Shown: piece after piece, positions 1 through 8,934 of the stretch
How positions within the stretch are numbered: the first letter of the stretch is position 1
Layout of the letters: every line of letters begins with the position of its first letter
Source of the DNA: Pedobacter sp. FW305-3-2-15-E-R2A2
Lineage (GTDB): Bacteria; Bacteroidota; Bacteroidia; Sphingobacteriales; Sphingobacteriaceae
Length of the DNA stretch: 64,000 nucleotides
Direction: 5' to 3'
Assembly: GCF_038446955.1 (NCBI RefSeq)
Contig: NZ_CP151803.1
Coordinates: forward strand, 4,216,001 to 4,280,000
Translations under genes and position numbers: made by a program
Notes under the pieces: generated by a model
The model's database searches: none
What the model was told of the DNA's origin: nothing
The model's input: the letters and a program-made list of their open reading frames with translations, nothing else

Positions 1-1
1 T

Positions 2-2215
2 CAGGTTGGCCTTAATCAGCAATATGCACTGAATTTAGATGGTGGATCGCAAACGCACAATTGGATTGCTTCGGCAGGTTATGATCACAATTCAAGTATT
101 CTGAACGAAAATTACCAGCGCTTAAATCTAAGGTTCGGCAATACTTATCAGCCATTAAAAGATTTGAGGATTACTACAGACATGTACTATACTTTAAACC
201 GCGATGTGAGCGGACGGCCAGGTTATGGGGACGTTAGGGTTTCAAACTATAATTTGTATCCATACGCACGGTTTGCAGATGATAAGGGCAACCCATTATC
301 CATTGCCCAAAAGAGGCAAAGTTTTATTGAATCATTGCAAGGAGAAAAACTGCTTGACTGGAACTATTATCCGATGTTAGATTACAAGCATAGTCAAAGC
401 AGCACACACACGAGTGATATTTTATTTAATTCAGGCATCAACTACACTTTCTTCAAAGGTTTCAGTGCAGATCTAAAATATCAGTATGAACGTCAGCAAT
501 CAACAGGTAAAAACCACAGAGATCAGGACAGTTACTTTTCAAGGAACCTGGTGAACACCTATACCCAAATCAATCCCTCAACTGGAGAAGTAATTTATAA
601 GGTTCCAAAGGGAGGCATTTTGGATTTGTCAAATCGTATGTTGGAATCCCTTAATGTAAGAGCTCAGTTAAATTTCAACCATTTATGGAATAAGCATGAA
701 GTTAATATGATAGGAGGAACAGAATTTCGAAACGCGCGTTCAACAAGCAACGATTACCGCATGTATGGTTACAATTCAGAAATCCTAACTACAGGACAAG
801 TTGATTATACCAATCAATACCCGGAATACATCAGCAAAGAGCTATCTTATATCCCAAAAAACCAAAATCTTGAAAACACGCTTTCCCGCTTTGTATCTGT
901 TTATGCGAATGGTTCGTATACCTACAATGATAAATACATCGTTTCTGCCAGCGCCCGGCGGGATGCATCAAATCTTTTCGGGCTAAACACAAATGACAAA
1001 TGGAATCTTTTATGGTCTATGGGTGGCAGTTGGGATATCAGTAAAGAATCGTTCTATAAATCGAGCTTAATACCTTACCTGCGACTTAGAACAACTTACG
1101 GTTTTAGTGGAAATATTGATCCCGCAATGAGTGCAGTGAGTACCATACGTTATTTAGAACCCAACTCCTACAATCCAGGCCTGCCCAATGCTCAATTTAA
1201 TAACTATGCAAATCCTGACCTCAGATGGGAAACATCCGGAATGTTGAATTTAGGATTAGACTTTAGGTTGGCATCAAACAGGTTGAGCGGTAGTATTGAG
1301 TACTACAGAAAAAGTGGGAACCACCTGTTTGGGAATGCAATGATGGATCAAACCTATGGCGTAGGACAGACAATAATTAAGAATGTAGCCAGGATAAAAG
1401 GTTCAGGAGTAGACATAGAACTGAGTAGCATTAACGTCAAACAGAAGAGATTTAGCTGGACAACCGATCTTAATTTTAGTTATAACAAAGACGAGGTGGT
1501 AGATTATTATCTGGACACTAAAGACGCTTTTAATTTTATCGGTGCAGGAAGTATCTCGGGGATTGAAGGAAAGCCCATCTTCTCTGTATATTCGTATAAA
1601 TGGGCTGGCCTCGATCCTAAAACCGGTGACCCAACAGGATATTTCGAAGGCAAAAAAACAAATGACTATAATAAGTTAATGTATAGCTCATCGCTAAGTG
1701 ACCTGGAATATGGTGGGCAGGTATTACCTGTTTTCTCCGGTGCTCTGGGAAATACCTTCTCGTATGCTGGATTGTCTTTAAGCTTAAGATTAAGCTATAA
1801 ACTAGGGCATTATTTTAAACGGAATTCAATCGACTATTCTTCCTTATTTAATAGCGCTCGTGGTCATAGTGATTATGCAGCAAGATGGCAGCAACCAGGC
1901 GATGAACAGCATACAAATATTCCTTCCGTTGTATATTCCCTTAATACGAACAGAGATGCATTTTATTCCGGATCCGCTGTACTAGTCGAAAAAGCGGATC
2001 ATGTAAGAATAGAATATGCAACGCTATCCTATGCCCTGAACGAAAGGACTGTCGGTAAACTTGGAATAAAAAACCTAAACATTTTCTTAAACGCAAGCAA
2101 TTTGGGAATTATTTGGCGTGCCAATAAACTTGGGCTGGATCCCGAATATCAAAATGGAAATACTTTATTGCCTTCAAAATCTTTTTCAATCGGACTCAGG
2201 GCCAATATCAATTAA
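2..2215 (+). CDS. SusC/RagA-family TonB-dependent receptor, 3' part
   Basis: This is the C-terminal part of an outer-membrane TonB-dependent receptor of the SusC type, which imports oligomers into the periplasm with a SusD lipoprotein as lid. The reading frame is open from the first bases of the window, so the plug and N-terminal carboxypeptidase-like domain lie outside it. What is visible is a long series of alternating, aromatic-rich beta-strand segments typical of the 22-strand barrel, ending in an outer-membrane-type terminus (IGLRANIN). A susD gene follows 34 nt after the stop, which confirms the assignment. The substrate cannot be read from the sequence. The 5' end is missing only because of the window edge. 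Confidence 0.93.
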   Translation, partial: QVGLNQQYALNLDGGSQTHNWIASAGYDHNSSILNENYQRLNLRFGNTYQPLKDLRITTDMYYTLNRDVSGRPGYGDVRVSNYNLYPYARFADDKGNPLSIAQKRQSFIESLQGEKLLDWNYYPMLDYKHSQSSTHTSDILFNSGINYTFFKGFSADLKYQYERQQSTGKNHRDQDSYFSRNLVNTYTQINPSTGEVIYKVPKGGILDLSNRMLESLNVRAQLNFNHLWNKHEVNMIGGTEFRNARSTSNDYRMYGYNSEILTTGQVDYTNQYPEYISKELSYIPKNQNLENTLSRFVSVYANGSYTYNDKYIVSASARRDASNLFGLNTNDKWNLLWSMGGSWDISKESFYKSSLIPYLRLRTTYGFSGNIDPAMSAVSTIRYLEPNSYNPGLPNAQFNNYANPDLRWETSGMLNLGLDFRLASNRLSGSIEYYRKSGNHLFGNAMMDQTYGVGQTIIKNVARIKGSGVDIELSSINVKQKRFSWTTDLNFSYNKDEVVDYYLDTKDAFNFIGAGSISGIEGKPIFSVYSYKWAGLDPKTGDPTGYFEGKKTNDYNKLMYSSSLSDLEYGGQVLPVFSGALGNTFSYAGLSLSLRLSYKLGHYFKRNSIDYSSLFNSARGHSDYAARWQQPGDEQHTNIPSVVYSLNTNRDAFYSGSAVLVEKADHVRIEYATLSYALNERTVGKLGIKNLNIFLNASNLGIIWRANKLGLDPEYQNGNTLLPSKSFSIGLRANIN

Positions 2216-2249
2216 ACGGACTTATTTATTCAACACAACAATTATAGTT

Positions 2250-3635
2250 ATGAATATTTTAAATAAACGCAATATCATCGGGCTGCTAATGTTGGCGCTT
2301 GTATCCTTGAATATGGGTTGTAAGAAATTTCTTGATGAAAAATCAAATCAGAAATTAGCTATACCAAAATCATTAGAAGATTTTCAGGCGTTGCTCGACA
2401 ATACGCCGAATACAAATGAATCAGGGCCATCCGAGGGGGAGATTAGTTCAGACGATTATTACCTGACCGATGTGGACTGGGCCAAGCTAGGGCGTGAAAC
2501 AGATAAAAACATGTATATCTGGGGAAATGAAATTCTTTTCTCTGATAAAGCTCAAAGTGGTTGGACTTTAGGATATAGAACTGTTTATTACTGTAACACT
2601 GTTCTATATGGTTTACAGAAGATCGATCCAGTTTTTGAGCAACAGCAACAGTTTAATGACATCAAAGGCCAAGCCTCGCTCATCAGGGCAAATGCATTTC
2701 TAGATATGGCCATCATTTGGTGTAAAACCTATGATAAAATATCCTCCTCAACAGATTTGGGATTGCCATTACACTTGACTCCAGACTTCAATGTAAAATT
2801 GAAGAGGGCTAATTTAGAACAAACCTACCAGCAAATTATTGATGATTTAAAAACTTCGCTGAATCTTTTACCAAACATACCAATATCGAAATGGCGAAGT
2901 TCCAGAGCGGCAAGCTACGGGTTACTCGCGAGAACATACTTATCAATGAGGGATTATGAGAATGCTTACTTAAATGCTGATTCCTGCCTGCAGCTATATA
3001 GCGACCTAATGGATTATAGCACATTGAACAGTTCATCAAACACTCCAATTGCGATGAACAACGTAGAAGTGATTTTTAACCGTACAATGGAGCCTACGAA
3101 CCCGATAAGCGTACTAACAGCTAAAATATCAGATGATTTATATAGATCTTATGCGGATAATGATTTAAGGAAAATCGTATTTTATAGATTGAGGCCGGAT
3201 GGAACGTTCCGCTTTAAAGGAAGCTATAGGCAAGGATCTCTCCTGTTTAGTGGCATATCGACCAACGAGATTTACCTGATTCGGGCCGAATGCTTAGCAA
3301 GAAATGGGCATATAGAAAAAGCCATGGCAGATCTTAATCAATTACTAGTGACCAGGTGGAAAAAACAGGATGGGCTTACCACATTTATAACTTTAAAAAC
3401 CAATTCAAAAACTGAAGCCTTAAGTTTAATTCTCGAACATCGAAGAAAAGAACTCGTCATGAGAGGGATACGATGGATGGATATTAAACGACTAAACAAA
3501 GAAGGAGCTAATATCCTGCTAAAACGAACAATTAACGGGCAAACCTATCAGTTGCCCGCTAATGATCACCGCTTTGCTTTGCCACTTCCAGAGGAGACCA
3601 TACGTCTCTCTGGCATACAACAAAACCCTCGTTAG
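2250..3635 (+). CDS. SusD/RagB-family nutrient-binding lipoprotein
   Basis: Surface lipoprotein that captures a substrate for the SusC partner just upstream. The N-terminus is a lipoprotein signal with the acylated cysteine at residue 24 (NMGCKKF), followed by the helical, TPR-containing SusD fold. The C-terminal block around 'LVMRGIRWMDIKRLN' is the usual SusD signature. I start at the ATG at 2250 because it gives the signal peptide. An upstream in-frame start at 2118 lies inside susC and would put a non-signal extension before it. About 461 residues, slightly short for the family. The gene ends 7 nt before the convergent DUF6520 gene. Confidence 0.93.
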   Translation: MNILNKRNIIGLLMLALVSLNMGCKKFLDEKSNQKLAIPKSLEDFQALLDNTPNTNESGPSEGEISSDDYYLTDVDWAKLGRETDKNMYIWGNEILFSDKAQSGWTLGYRTVYYCNTVLYGLQKIDPVFEQQQQFNDIKGQASLIRANAFLDMAIIWCKTYDKISSSTDLGLPLHLTPDFNVKLKRANLEQTYQQIIDDLKTSLNLLPNIPISKWRSSRAASYGLLARTYLSMRDYENAYLNADSCLQLYSDLMDYSTLNSSSNTPIAMNNVEVIFNRTMEPTNPISVLTAKISDDLYRSYADNDLRKIVFYRLRPDGTFRFKGSYRQGSLLFSGISTNEIYLIRAECLARNGHIEKAMADLNQLLVTRWKKQDGLTTFITLKTNSKTEALSLILEHRRKELVMRGIRWMDIKRLNKEGANILLKRTINGQTYQLPANDHRFALPLPEETIRLSGIQQNPR

Positions 3636-3642
3636 AAGAAAT

Positions 3643-3960
3643 CTACTTAAGTTGTCTCCTCTTATCTGAGGCTCCAAGAAGTGCCGGTAAAGTACTGTAA
3701 CTTGACAAATAGTGGTCAATAGTTACTCCATCCGGCACCATTACTGAGCAAGGAATAGATGCAGGTCCGGCACAGGTGTAATCAGCATCCTGTGCTGTAT
3801 CCCAATTTCCCGGAATTTTCATATCTGAAAAAAGATCGCTGGGATGGTTATAAAAGTAGGTAGTTGACCTTTTCACTTCTCCTTTAAATGAGCTCATTGC
3901 GATCATAAACCCGAGACCTAATAAGAAGGCCATCAAGGGCAATTTTTTAATTATATTCAT
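3643..3960 (-). CDS. Small secreted DUF6520-like protein
   Basis: A 105-residue protein with an N-terminal hydrophobic signal (residues 5-24), a short mature part and two cysteines in the mature domain (TCAGPASIPCSV). Its size, signal and cysteine-containing tail fit the DUF6520 family of Bacteroidota, whose function is unknown. It lies 52 nt downstream of a MauE/DoxX-type membrane protein on the same strand, the usual neighbour of this family, so the two are probably co-transcribed. A periplasmic redox-linked role is only inference from that neighbour. Family assignment is from memory of the pattern and was not searched. Confidence 0.7.
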   Translation of the reverse strand: MNIIKKLPLMAFLLGLGFMIAMSSFKGEVKRSTTYFYNHPSDLFSDMKIPGNWDTAQDADYTCAGPASIPCSVMVPDGVTIDHYLSSYSTLPALLGASDKRRQLK

Positions 3961-4012
3961 AACTGTTTCTTTTAATTTTTAATATTGTTTTGAAAATTTT
4001 CATACTGTAACC

Positions 4013-4492
4013 TCATACATTCATACCTTTTTTCTTCCTCCTTTCTCTATGTTTAAAAGTTAAGATCAACCCTACAGCGGCAACGATGGCAATAAACAGG
4101 TTCAAGATAAAATTAGTGCCCCAACCCGCATTTTCACCGAGCAAGCCGATACAGTTACAAGGCATATAGCGGTAAGCATCCAGCAAAGCCAGGCCAACAT
4201 AGGTCGTGAAAATCAGCATTAACAAAAAGCTAAGTGTCATCCCCAGTAATCTTGTGACGGAATAAACCAATAGTGCAGCAATCATCATCTCGAAAGCAGG
4301 GATTACATAGCTCAACAGGTTACTTATTCCATTTGAAAAAACCTGACTGTGCATTTCTTGTTTAAATGCCTCGAAATTATAGAGCTTAAATCCTGCTGAG
4401 TATAGCCAGAACAGAATAAAGACCGTGTATAAGATCATCAGGTATACTTCTCTCCTATTAGCAGATTTTGGCCGTTTCGTTGTCGTTTCCAT
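4013..4492 (-). CDS. MauE/DoxX-family redox-associated membrane protein
   Basis: A 159-residue inner-membrane protein with about four transmembrane segments (near residues 17-35, 57-78, 83-105 and 127-147). It carries a CNC motif (Cys112, Cys114) in the loop before the last helix, which fits the MauE-like branch of DoxX proteins thought to handle disulfide chemistry. A basic tail (HRERRKKK) follows the last helix. It precedes the DUF6520 gene in a probable two-gene unit, and a Crp-type regulator on the same strand lies 157 nt upstream. The redox role comes from family knowledge; the substrate is unknown. Confidence 0.8.
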   Translation of the reverse strand: METTTKRPKSANRREVYLMILYTVFILFWLYSAGFKLYNFEAFKQEMHSQVFSNGISNLLSYVIPAFEMMIAALLVYSVTRLLGMTLSFLLMLIFTTYVGLALLDAYRYMPCNCIGLLGENAGWGTNFILNLFIAIVAAVGLILTFKHRERRKKKGMNV

Positions 4493-4649
4493 TACTTTCT
4501 GTATTTGTTAAATCCTACATTAAAGTTCTGGACAATTCTTAGCAACTTATCCGACGGCAGTCGGATGATGATACGATTGTTGTCGGATAATGGTTAATTT
4601 GGGAAATATTGAGCTTGGCACGGGAGGAATATCAATTGGAAGTATCAAA

Positions 4650-5240
4650 TTAGCCGGCTAACTTCCTTAACGATCTTGTAAGGGTGTCCGGAGACATATT
4701 TAAAAAGCTAGCCAATTGCTTTCTGGAACAAATTTTCAAAAGATTTGGATGGGCATGGTAGAGATTTCTGGTACGTTCCAGAGCGCTGCATTTCATATCT
4801 ATCAGGTGCTGCGTTCTGATCACCTTACAATTATCCCGAAGTTTTTCAATCAGCCAGTCAGCTTCCGAAAATTGTTTTTTTAATAGGGTATAATCCTCCA
4901 CTGAAATGGCGATAAAGCTGCTATCTTCGAGTATGACGATGGAATTTCCTGAAGGCTGCTGACTGAACAAGCCTGGTGTGGTGTGCAAGAAATCTCCAAC
5001 AAACCAAAACCAGCTTATAGATTCCTTTGAACTTTTAACGTCTCTAGTCATTTCTGCGGAAGTTCCTTTCAGCTGAAACCAAACAAATTTCTGGATTTCT
5101 TTATAATTGAGGATGGTATCGCCAGCTCTGCAATCAATAAAATGTATGACTTGCGATAGCTGTACTACCAATGCAGTCGAGATTGGATAAACTCGCTGCA
5201 GGATGTCTATCATTTGGTAAAATAATATAGATTGATGCAT
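4650..5240 (-). CDS. Crp/Fnr-family transcriptional regulator
   Basis: A 196-residue cAMP-receptor-protein-like regulator. The N-terminal two thirds is a cyclic-nucleotide-binding-type beta barrel and the C-terminus holds a helix-turn-helix (about residues 171-196, KQLASFLNMSPDTLTRSLRK). There is no Fnr-like cysteine cluster, so an iron-sulfur sensor is unlikely. The HTH ends almost at the C-terminus, which is common in Bacteroidota members. It may act on the MauE/DUF6520 pair downstream or the 505-aa/DyP operon divergently upstream (219 nt away). Both are inference from position. Confidence 0.85.
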   Translation of the reverse strand: MHQSILFYQMIDILQRVYPISTALVVQLSQVIHFIDCRAGDTILNYKEIQKFVWFQLKGTSAEMTRDVKSSKESISWFWFVGDFLHTTPGLFSQQPSGNSIVILEDSSFIAISVEDYTLLKKQFSEADWLIEKLRDNCKVIRTQHLIDMKCSALERTRNLYHAHPNLLKICSRKQLASFLNMSPDTLTRSLRKLAG

Positions 5241-5459
5241 AAGAAGAACGTTTAAAATCAGGAAAAGAAATGTAAATAATTAAGTTAGGAAATTATTTTT
5301 AAAATATAGAAATAATAAAACATTTTGACTGTAATGTCTCTCATTCTTAATTTCAGGTGTATTAAGCCAGGATACCCGCATCAGGCAGGGCATTGTTTTG
5401 TTTCATATTTTCATTAATTTGGTGATACATATCATCTTGAACTCATAAAACAAACTGTT

Positions 5460-6977
5460 ATGAAAAATTACCTCTCACCTGCTGGAATAGACGATTTTTC
5501 CAGATCCACCAAAGCAGAAGAACTCAAACAAAAATGGCATGAAGCAACCTCAGATCTGTTGGGTTACATCATGGGAACAAAAACCATTAACGGCAAGAAG
5601 AACACAAGAATTAGCCCTCTTTTCTACGATCAGCTTGCAGATGAAAGCAACATTCCCGATAGTCCGCCAGCTAAAATCCCATGGAATGCCTTTCCATTAA
5701 GACTTGAAAAATGGTTTAATCCAGGGACTTCAGTTCAGCTGCGAAATCATATGTTTACGGTAGCAGAGCAGCTTCTTGCCGACACCCAATATATCAAAGC
5801 TGGCGGCAACAAATATCAGCCGGTGACCGTCCCTTTCAGGATTCAGGACGAATATTGTGAATGGCATGTGGTTAAAGGGGAAACACCCGGTAGCATCAGT
5901 AAAATTTTCTTCACCTGCGAACCTCCTGAATACTGGAATTTTCTCGCAGAAAATGATAAAGAGCTGATGTTGGCCTTGTATCGTGAATTATTGCACAACC
6001 CGCAAATCCAGGAATCAGACATTTTCTGGCAACAAGATGTATATCAGAAAACCGATGACGACAAAATGCAACTTGCGGCAAGAAAAGGGGATTATAATCC
6101 AAACAATAAATGGAATACCACAGATGGAGCGATCCACCTCACCCACCCTGCTAATTCACTTTATGCTGAGATGTTTCTGGCATCTGACAGCACTTTTGGC
6201 TGGCCTGTTACTCCAGGCGCCAGTGGGCAAATCGAAATAGATAAATTAATGTGTTGCGCAGGAGTTGGAGGGATCAACCGTTCCAGTGACCCCTTGATTT
6301 TAGCCGGAGTGTATAATTTCGCCAAAGACAACAATAGCGTAGCACTTGCAAATCCAATCGGACTATACATCATGCCATTTCAACTGGATTTATTGGATCC
6401 GGATGGCAATCAAATCGGCGACATTGCACTTAATGTAGTTCGCTCCAGCCCGGATAAAAGTAAGTGGTTACGGGTGGAAGTATCCCTACCAAAAGATGCC
6501 GGCTATACGCTGGATCAATGCCTTTTAAGTGGAGAACCATTGTTGTATGGTGGACAAATAGCAAAACAGATCACCATGGCAATATTTGGTGTGGCCAAGA
6601 AGATTCCCGGAAAGGTAAAAAAGCAGGTCACAAGTTGTCCGTCTTTCTGCTGCAACCATCCCCAGCATCAATTGTTTAAAGGTACATTTTCTGTAAAGTC
6701 GGGTTTAAGTTGCGCTACATTAGCAGACGGGGACTGGCAGGCTGAACGCTATGACATTCCAGTTGAAACGTCAATCCATGATCTTCTCCAGGCTAAAAGT
6801 AAGCTCCACGATATCGCCTTCAAAGCAAATGCAGAATTTGCTAAAAATGTTGCGGTTGAATTTGATTTTGAAATCTCTGCGGAGGAATCAAAACCTGCTG
6901 ATGTTCCCTCGTTATTAAAATTTGGGAAAGGACGTGGGGTGTTACCAATTGACGATACTGCTCCCGATCTTTTCTAA
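5460..6977 (+). CDS. Unrecognised 505-aa protein coupled to a DyP peroxidase
   Basis: I do not recognise this family with certainty. It is a soluble-looking protein with no signal peptide or membrane segment. Visible landmarks are a central block with NRSSDPLILAGV (about residue 273) followed by ANPIGLYI (about 297), which looks like a conserved core, and a cysteine-rich stretch CPSFCCNHP (Cys393, Cys397, Cys398) that could bind a metal or form disulfides. A run of acidic and proline residues precedes the C-terminus. The DyP-type peroxidase gene starts 17 nt downstream, so the pair is almost certainly one transcript and the protein may be a substrate, partner or second enzyme of the peroxidase. 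No function is claimed. Confidence 0.8.
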   Translation: MKNYLSPAGIDDFSRSTKAEELKQKWHEATSDLLGYIMGTKTINGKKNTRISPLFYDQLADESNIPDSPPAKIPWNAFPLRLEKWFNPGTSVQLRNHMFTVAEQLLADTQYIKAGGNKYQPVTVPFRIQDEYCEWHVVKGETPGSISKIFFTCEPPEYWNFLAENDKELMLALYRELLHNPQIQESDIFWQQDVYQKTDDDKMQLAARKGDYNPNNKWNTTDGAIHLTHPANSLYAEMFLASDSTFGWPVTPGASGQIEIDKLMCCAGVGGINRSSDPLILAGVYNFAKDNNSVALANPIGLYIMPFQLDLLDPDGNQIGDIALNVVRSSPDKSKWLRVEVSLPKDAGYTLDQCLLSGEPLLYGGQIAKQITMAIFGVAKKIPGKVKKQVTSCPSFCCNHPQHQLFKGTFSVKSGLSCATLADGDWQAERYDIPVETSIHDLLQAKSKLHDIAFKANAEFAKNVAVEFDFEISAEESKPADVPSLLKFGKGRGVLPIDDTAPDLF

Positions 6978-6993
6978 ATAAAAAGTTAAGCTT

Positions 6994-8487
6994 ATGAATT
7001 TGCTACTTCAAGAACCTCTTTTAGATGTAGAAGAGATTCAAGGAAATATACTACGCGGATTTGATACGCAGTGGCAGGAACTGATCGGTTTTAAATCGAC
7101 TTCAGAGGCTATGCTTAGAAATTGGCTGAGTAGTTTAACATCTGAAATTTCAACTTTAAAAGAGGTACATGAATACCGGTTGTCCAGATCAAGAGATCAT
7201 TTGCCGGATACAAACCCTGTCCTCATCAATGCCTCAATTTCAGGATTTGCATTAAAAATGCTTCAGTTTGATACAGCTGTCATTGGGGAGGGATTTCTAA
7301 ATTTACCGATGGGTTCTTTGGCGGTAACGCTGGGAGACAGTAAGGAAGATGTTGCCAAATTTAAACTGGGAAAAGATAAGGCAAGTACCCCGGAAGTGTT
7401 ATTGCTGATCGGTTCTGAGCAGAAAGACGCCCTCGTTAAAAAATCCGATTTATTGATTGCCCGTGCCGAAGAAGCGGGACTTCAGCTGATTTACAGAGAA
7501 ATGGGTGCTAAACTTCCCGGAGATATTGAACACTTCGGCTTTCGTGACGGGATTTCTCAGGTTGGTGTAAGGGGCCTCCTCAACCAGACTCCGGTAGAAC
7601 CTCTGACCTTGAGGCAAATTGAGGAAAGCGACCCCAAACATGAAACATTTGCTGCACCAGGCCGCCCCTTGGTTTGGCCAGGGCAGTTTGTTTATGGATA
7701 CCCTACACAACAGGAACAATCAACAGTACCAGGTCCCCTTTCCGGTCAGTCGGAATGGCTGCGAAATGGTTCACTCCTTGTATTTCGGAGGTTAACTCAG
7801 GACGTGGCGGCATTCAGGAACTTTTTAACTGAAACTGCACCAAAGCTAGATTTGACTGCGGATCAGCTCAGTGCGAAAATCGTAGGCAGATGGCCTGATG
7901 GAACACCATTAATCCTATCTCCTGAATCAACGGACCCATTGATTGTCGCTGATGCCATGCGGATAAATCACTTTAATTATGGCGGAACAGATGAGGTCAT
8001 CGTTAAAGAAGAAAACGGAAATTCAAGAACCGTAACCGGTACTTATGAGGACAATAACGGACTTCGATGCCCTCACCTTGCACATATCAGAAAAGTAAAT
8101 CCAAGAGATTTGAATACGGATCAAGGTGGGCCAGGCAGGACGTTAATGATGCAAATGATTCGAAGGGGAATTCCTTTTGGCCCATTGTACGACCCAAAGG
8201 AAAAGGAAATGCAGGAAAGAGGTTTGTTATTCCTCTCCTATCAGACTTCATTCAATGAACAGTTTAAAAAGCTGAATACACAATGGATGAATAATCCTGA
8301 TGCACCAGAGGTAGGTCAGCACAATCACGACCTTCTTGTGGGGCAATCTTTAATCACTAAGGAGCGGTCAGGAACCTTACCGGACAAACCAAAAATTAGC
8401 ACAGAAGCAAAATGGGTAATTCCTTCCGGTGGCTGTTTTATGTTTTCGCCCTCAATTGATTTCTTCAGGAAACTGACCTTGGTTTAA
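6994..8487 (+). CDS. DyP-type heme peroxidase
   Basis: Dye-decolorizing-type peroxidase, a heme enzyme using hydrogen peroxide on broad substrates. The hallmark GXXDG motif is present (GFRDG at about residue 182, with the distal Asp at 185). The proximal heme-ligand histidine sits in the HxxKxNPR-like block (His364 in PHLAHIRKVNPRD), and the conserved arginine is in RRGIPFG further on. At 497 residues it belongs with the longer DyP subfamilies. There is no signal peptide or TAT motif, and no obvious C-terminal encapsulin-targeting tail. It is the second gene of an operon with the 505-aa protein, and a GC-rich hairpin follows about 50 nt after the stop. Confidence 0.93.
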   Translation: MNLLLQEPLLDVEEIQGNILRGFDTQWQELIGFKSTSEAMLRNWLSSLTSEISTLKEVHEYRLSRSRDHLPDTNPVLINASISGFALKMLQFDTAVIGEGFLNLPMGSLAVTLGDSKEDVAKFKLGKDKASTPEVLLLIGSEQKDALVKKSDLLIARAEEAGLQLIYREMGAKLPGDIEHFGFRDGISQVGVRGLLNQTPVEPLTLRQIEESDPKHETFAAPGRPLVWPGQFVYGYPTQQEQSTVPGPLSGQSEWLRNGSLLVFRRLTQDVAAFRNFLTETAPKLDLTADQLSAKIVGRWPDGTPLILSPESTDPLIVADAMRINHFNYGGTDEVIVKEENGNSRTVTGTYEDNNGLRCPHLAHIRKVNPRDLNTDQGGPGRTLMMQMIRRGIPFGPLYDPKEKEMQERGLLFLSYQTSFNEQFKKLNTQWMNNPDAPEVGQHNHDLLVGQSLITKERSGTLPDKPKISTEAKWVIPSGGCFMFSPSIDFFRKLTLV

Positions 8488-8536
8488 TCCTTTTTTGAAA
8501 GATATGCTTTCGAAACAGGCTTATGTTCCGTATTTT

Positions 8537-8557
8537 AAGGGGGGGTGCCCCCCTTTT
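8537..8557 (+). terminator. Rho-independent terminator after the DyP operon
   Basis: An 8-bp perfect stem (AAGGGGGG / CCCCCCTT) with a 3-nt loop, followed on the plus strand by TTTTC. It lies between the DyP peroxidase and the convergent response regulator and most naturally ends the peroxidase transcript. The T-tract is short, so strength is uncertain. Confidence 0.6.
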
Positions 8558-8920
8558 CTATACCATCAATCTATTTACTTTATCCACCAATTCATCTAAA
8601 TCAAAAGGCTTGGCAATGTAATCGTCGGCACCTGCAGCTTTGGCAATACCTTCCCCTTCTGTGCTTGCCGAATACATAATCACCGGAAGATTAACGATAC
8701 TGCTACTGTCCTTGATACTTTTTAACACCTGATCTCCGGATAATACAGGCATCCAAATGTCTAAAATCAGCAAATCAGGTTTTTCTTGTTCGATTCTGGA
8801 GATTGCATGCAGACTATTGATTTCAGAGATGACTGAAAATCCGGCATCCTCCATGATCAATTCGATTAAATCTAATATTCCTCTGTCGTCATCACATACC
8901 ATCACTTTTTTATTCCTCAT
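8558..8920 (-). CDS. Single-domain (CheY-like) response regulator
   Basis: A stand-alone receiver domain of 120 residues with no output domain. It has the acidic pocket (CDDD near the N-terminus), the phospho-acceptor Asp at about residue 54 (LLILDIWMP), the switch Ser at about 84 and the conserved Lys at about 104 (AKPF). I start at the ATG at 8920; a TTG at 8938 in the same frame would add six residues and overlap the kinase gene. It begins 14 nt after the stop of the LOV histidine kinase, its likely cognate partner. Without an output domain it must act by protein-protein contact or as a phosphorelay intermediate. Confidence 0.92.
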   Translation of the reverse strand: MRNKKVMVCDDDRGILDLIELIMEDAGFSVISEINSLHAISRIEQEKPDLLILDIWMPVLSGDQVLKSIKDSSSIVNLPVIMYSASTEGEGIAKAAGADDYIAKPFDLDELVDKVNRLMV

Positions 8921-8934
8921 AAGCCGCTTTTTTA

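Noticed and set aside
2118..2249. A longer SusD frame starting at 2118.
   Set aside because: It overlaps the SusC C-terminus and would bury the lipoprotein signal; the ATG at 2250 is preferred.
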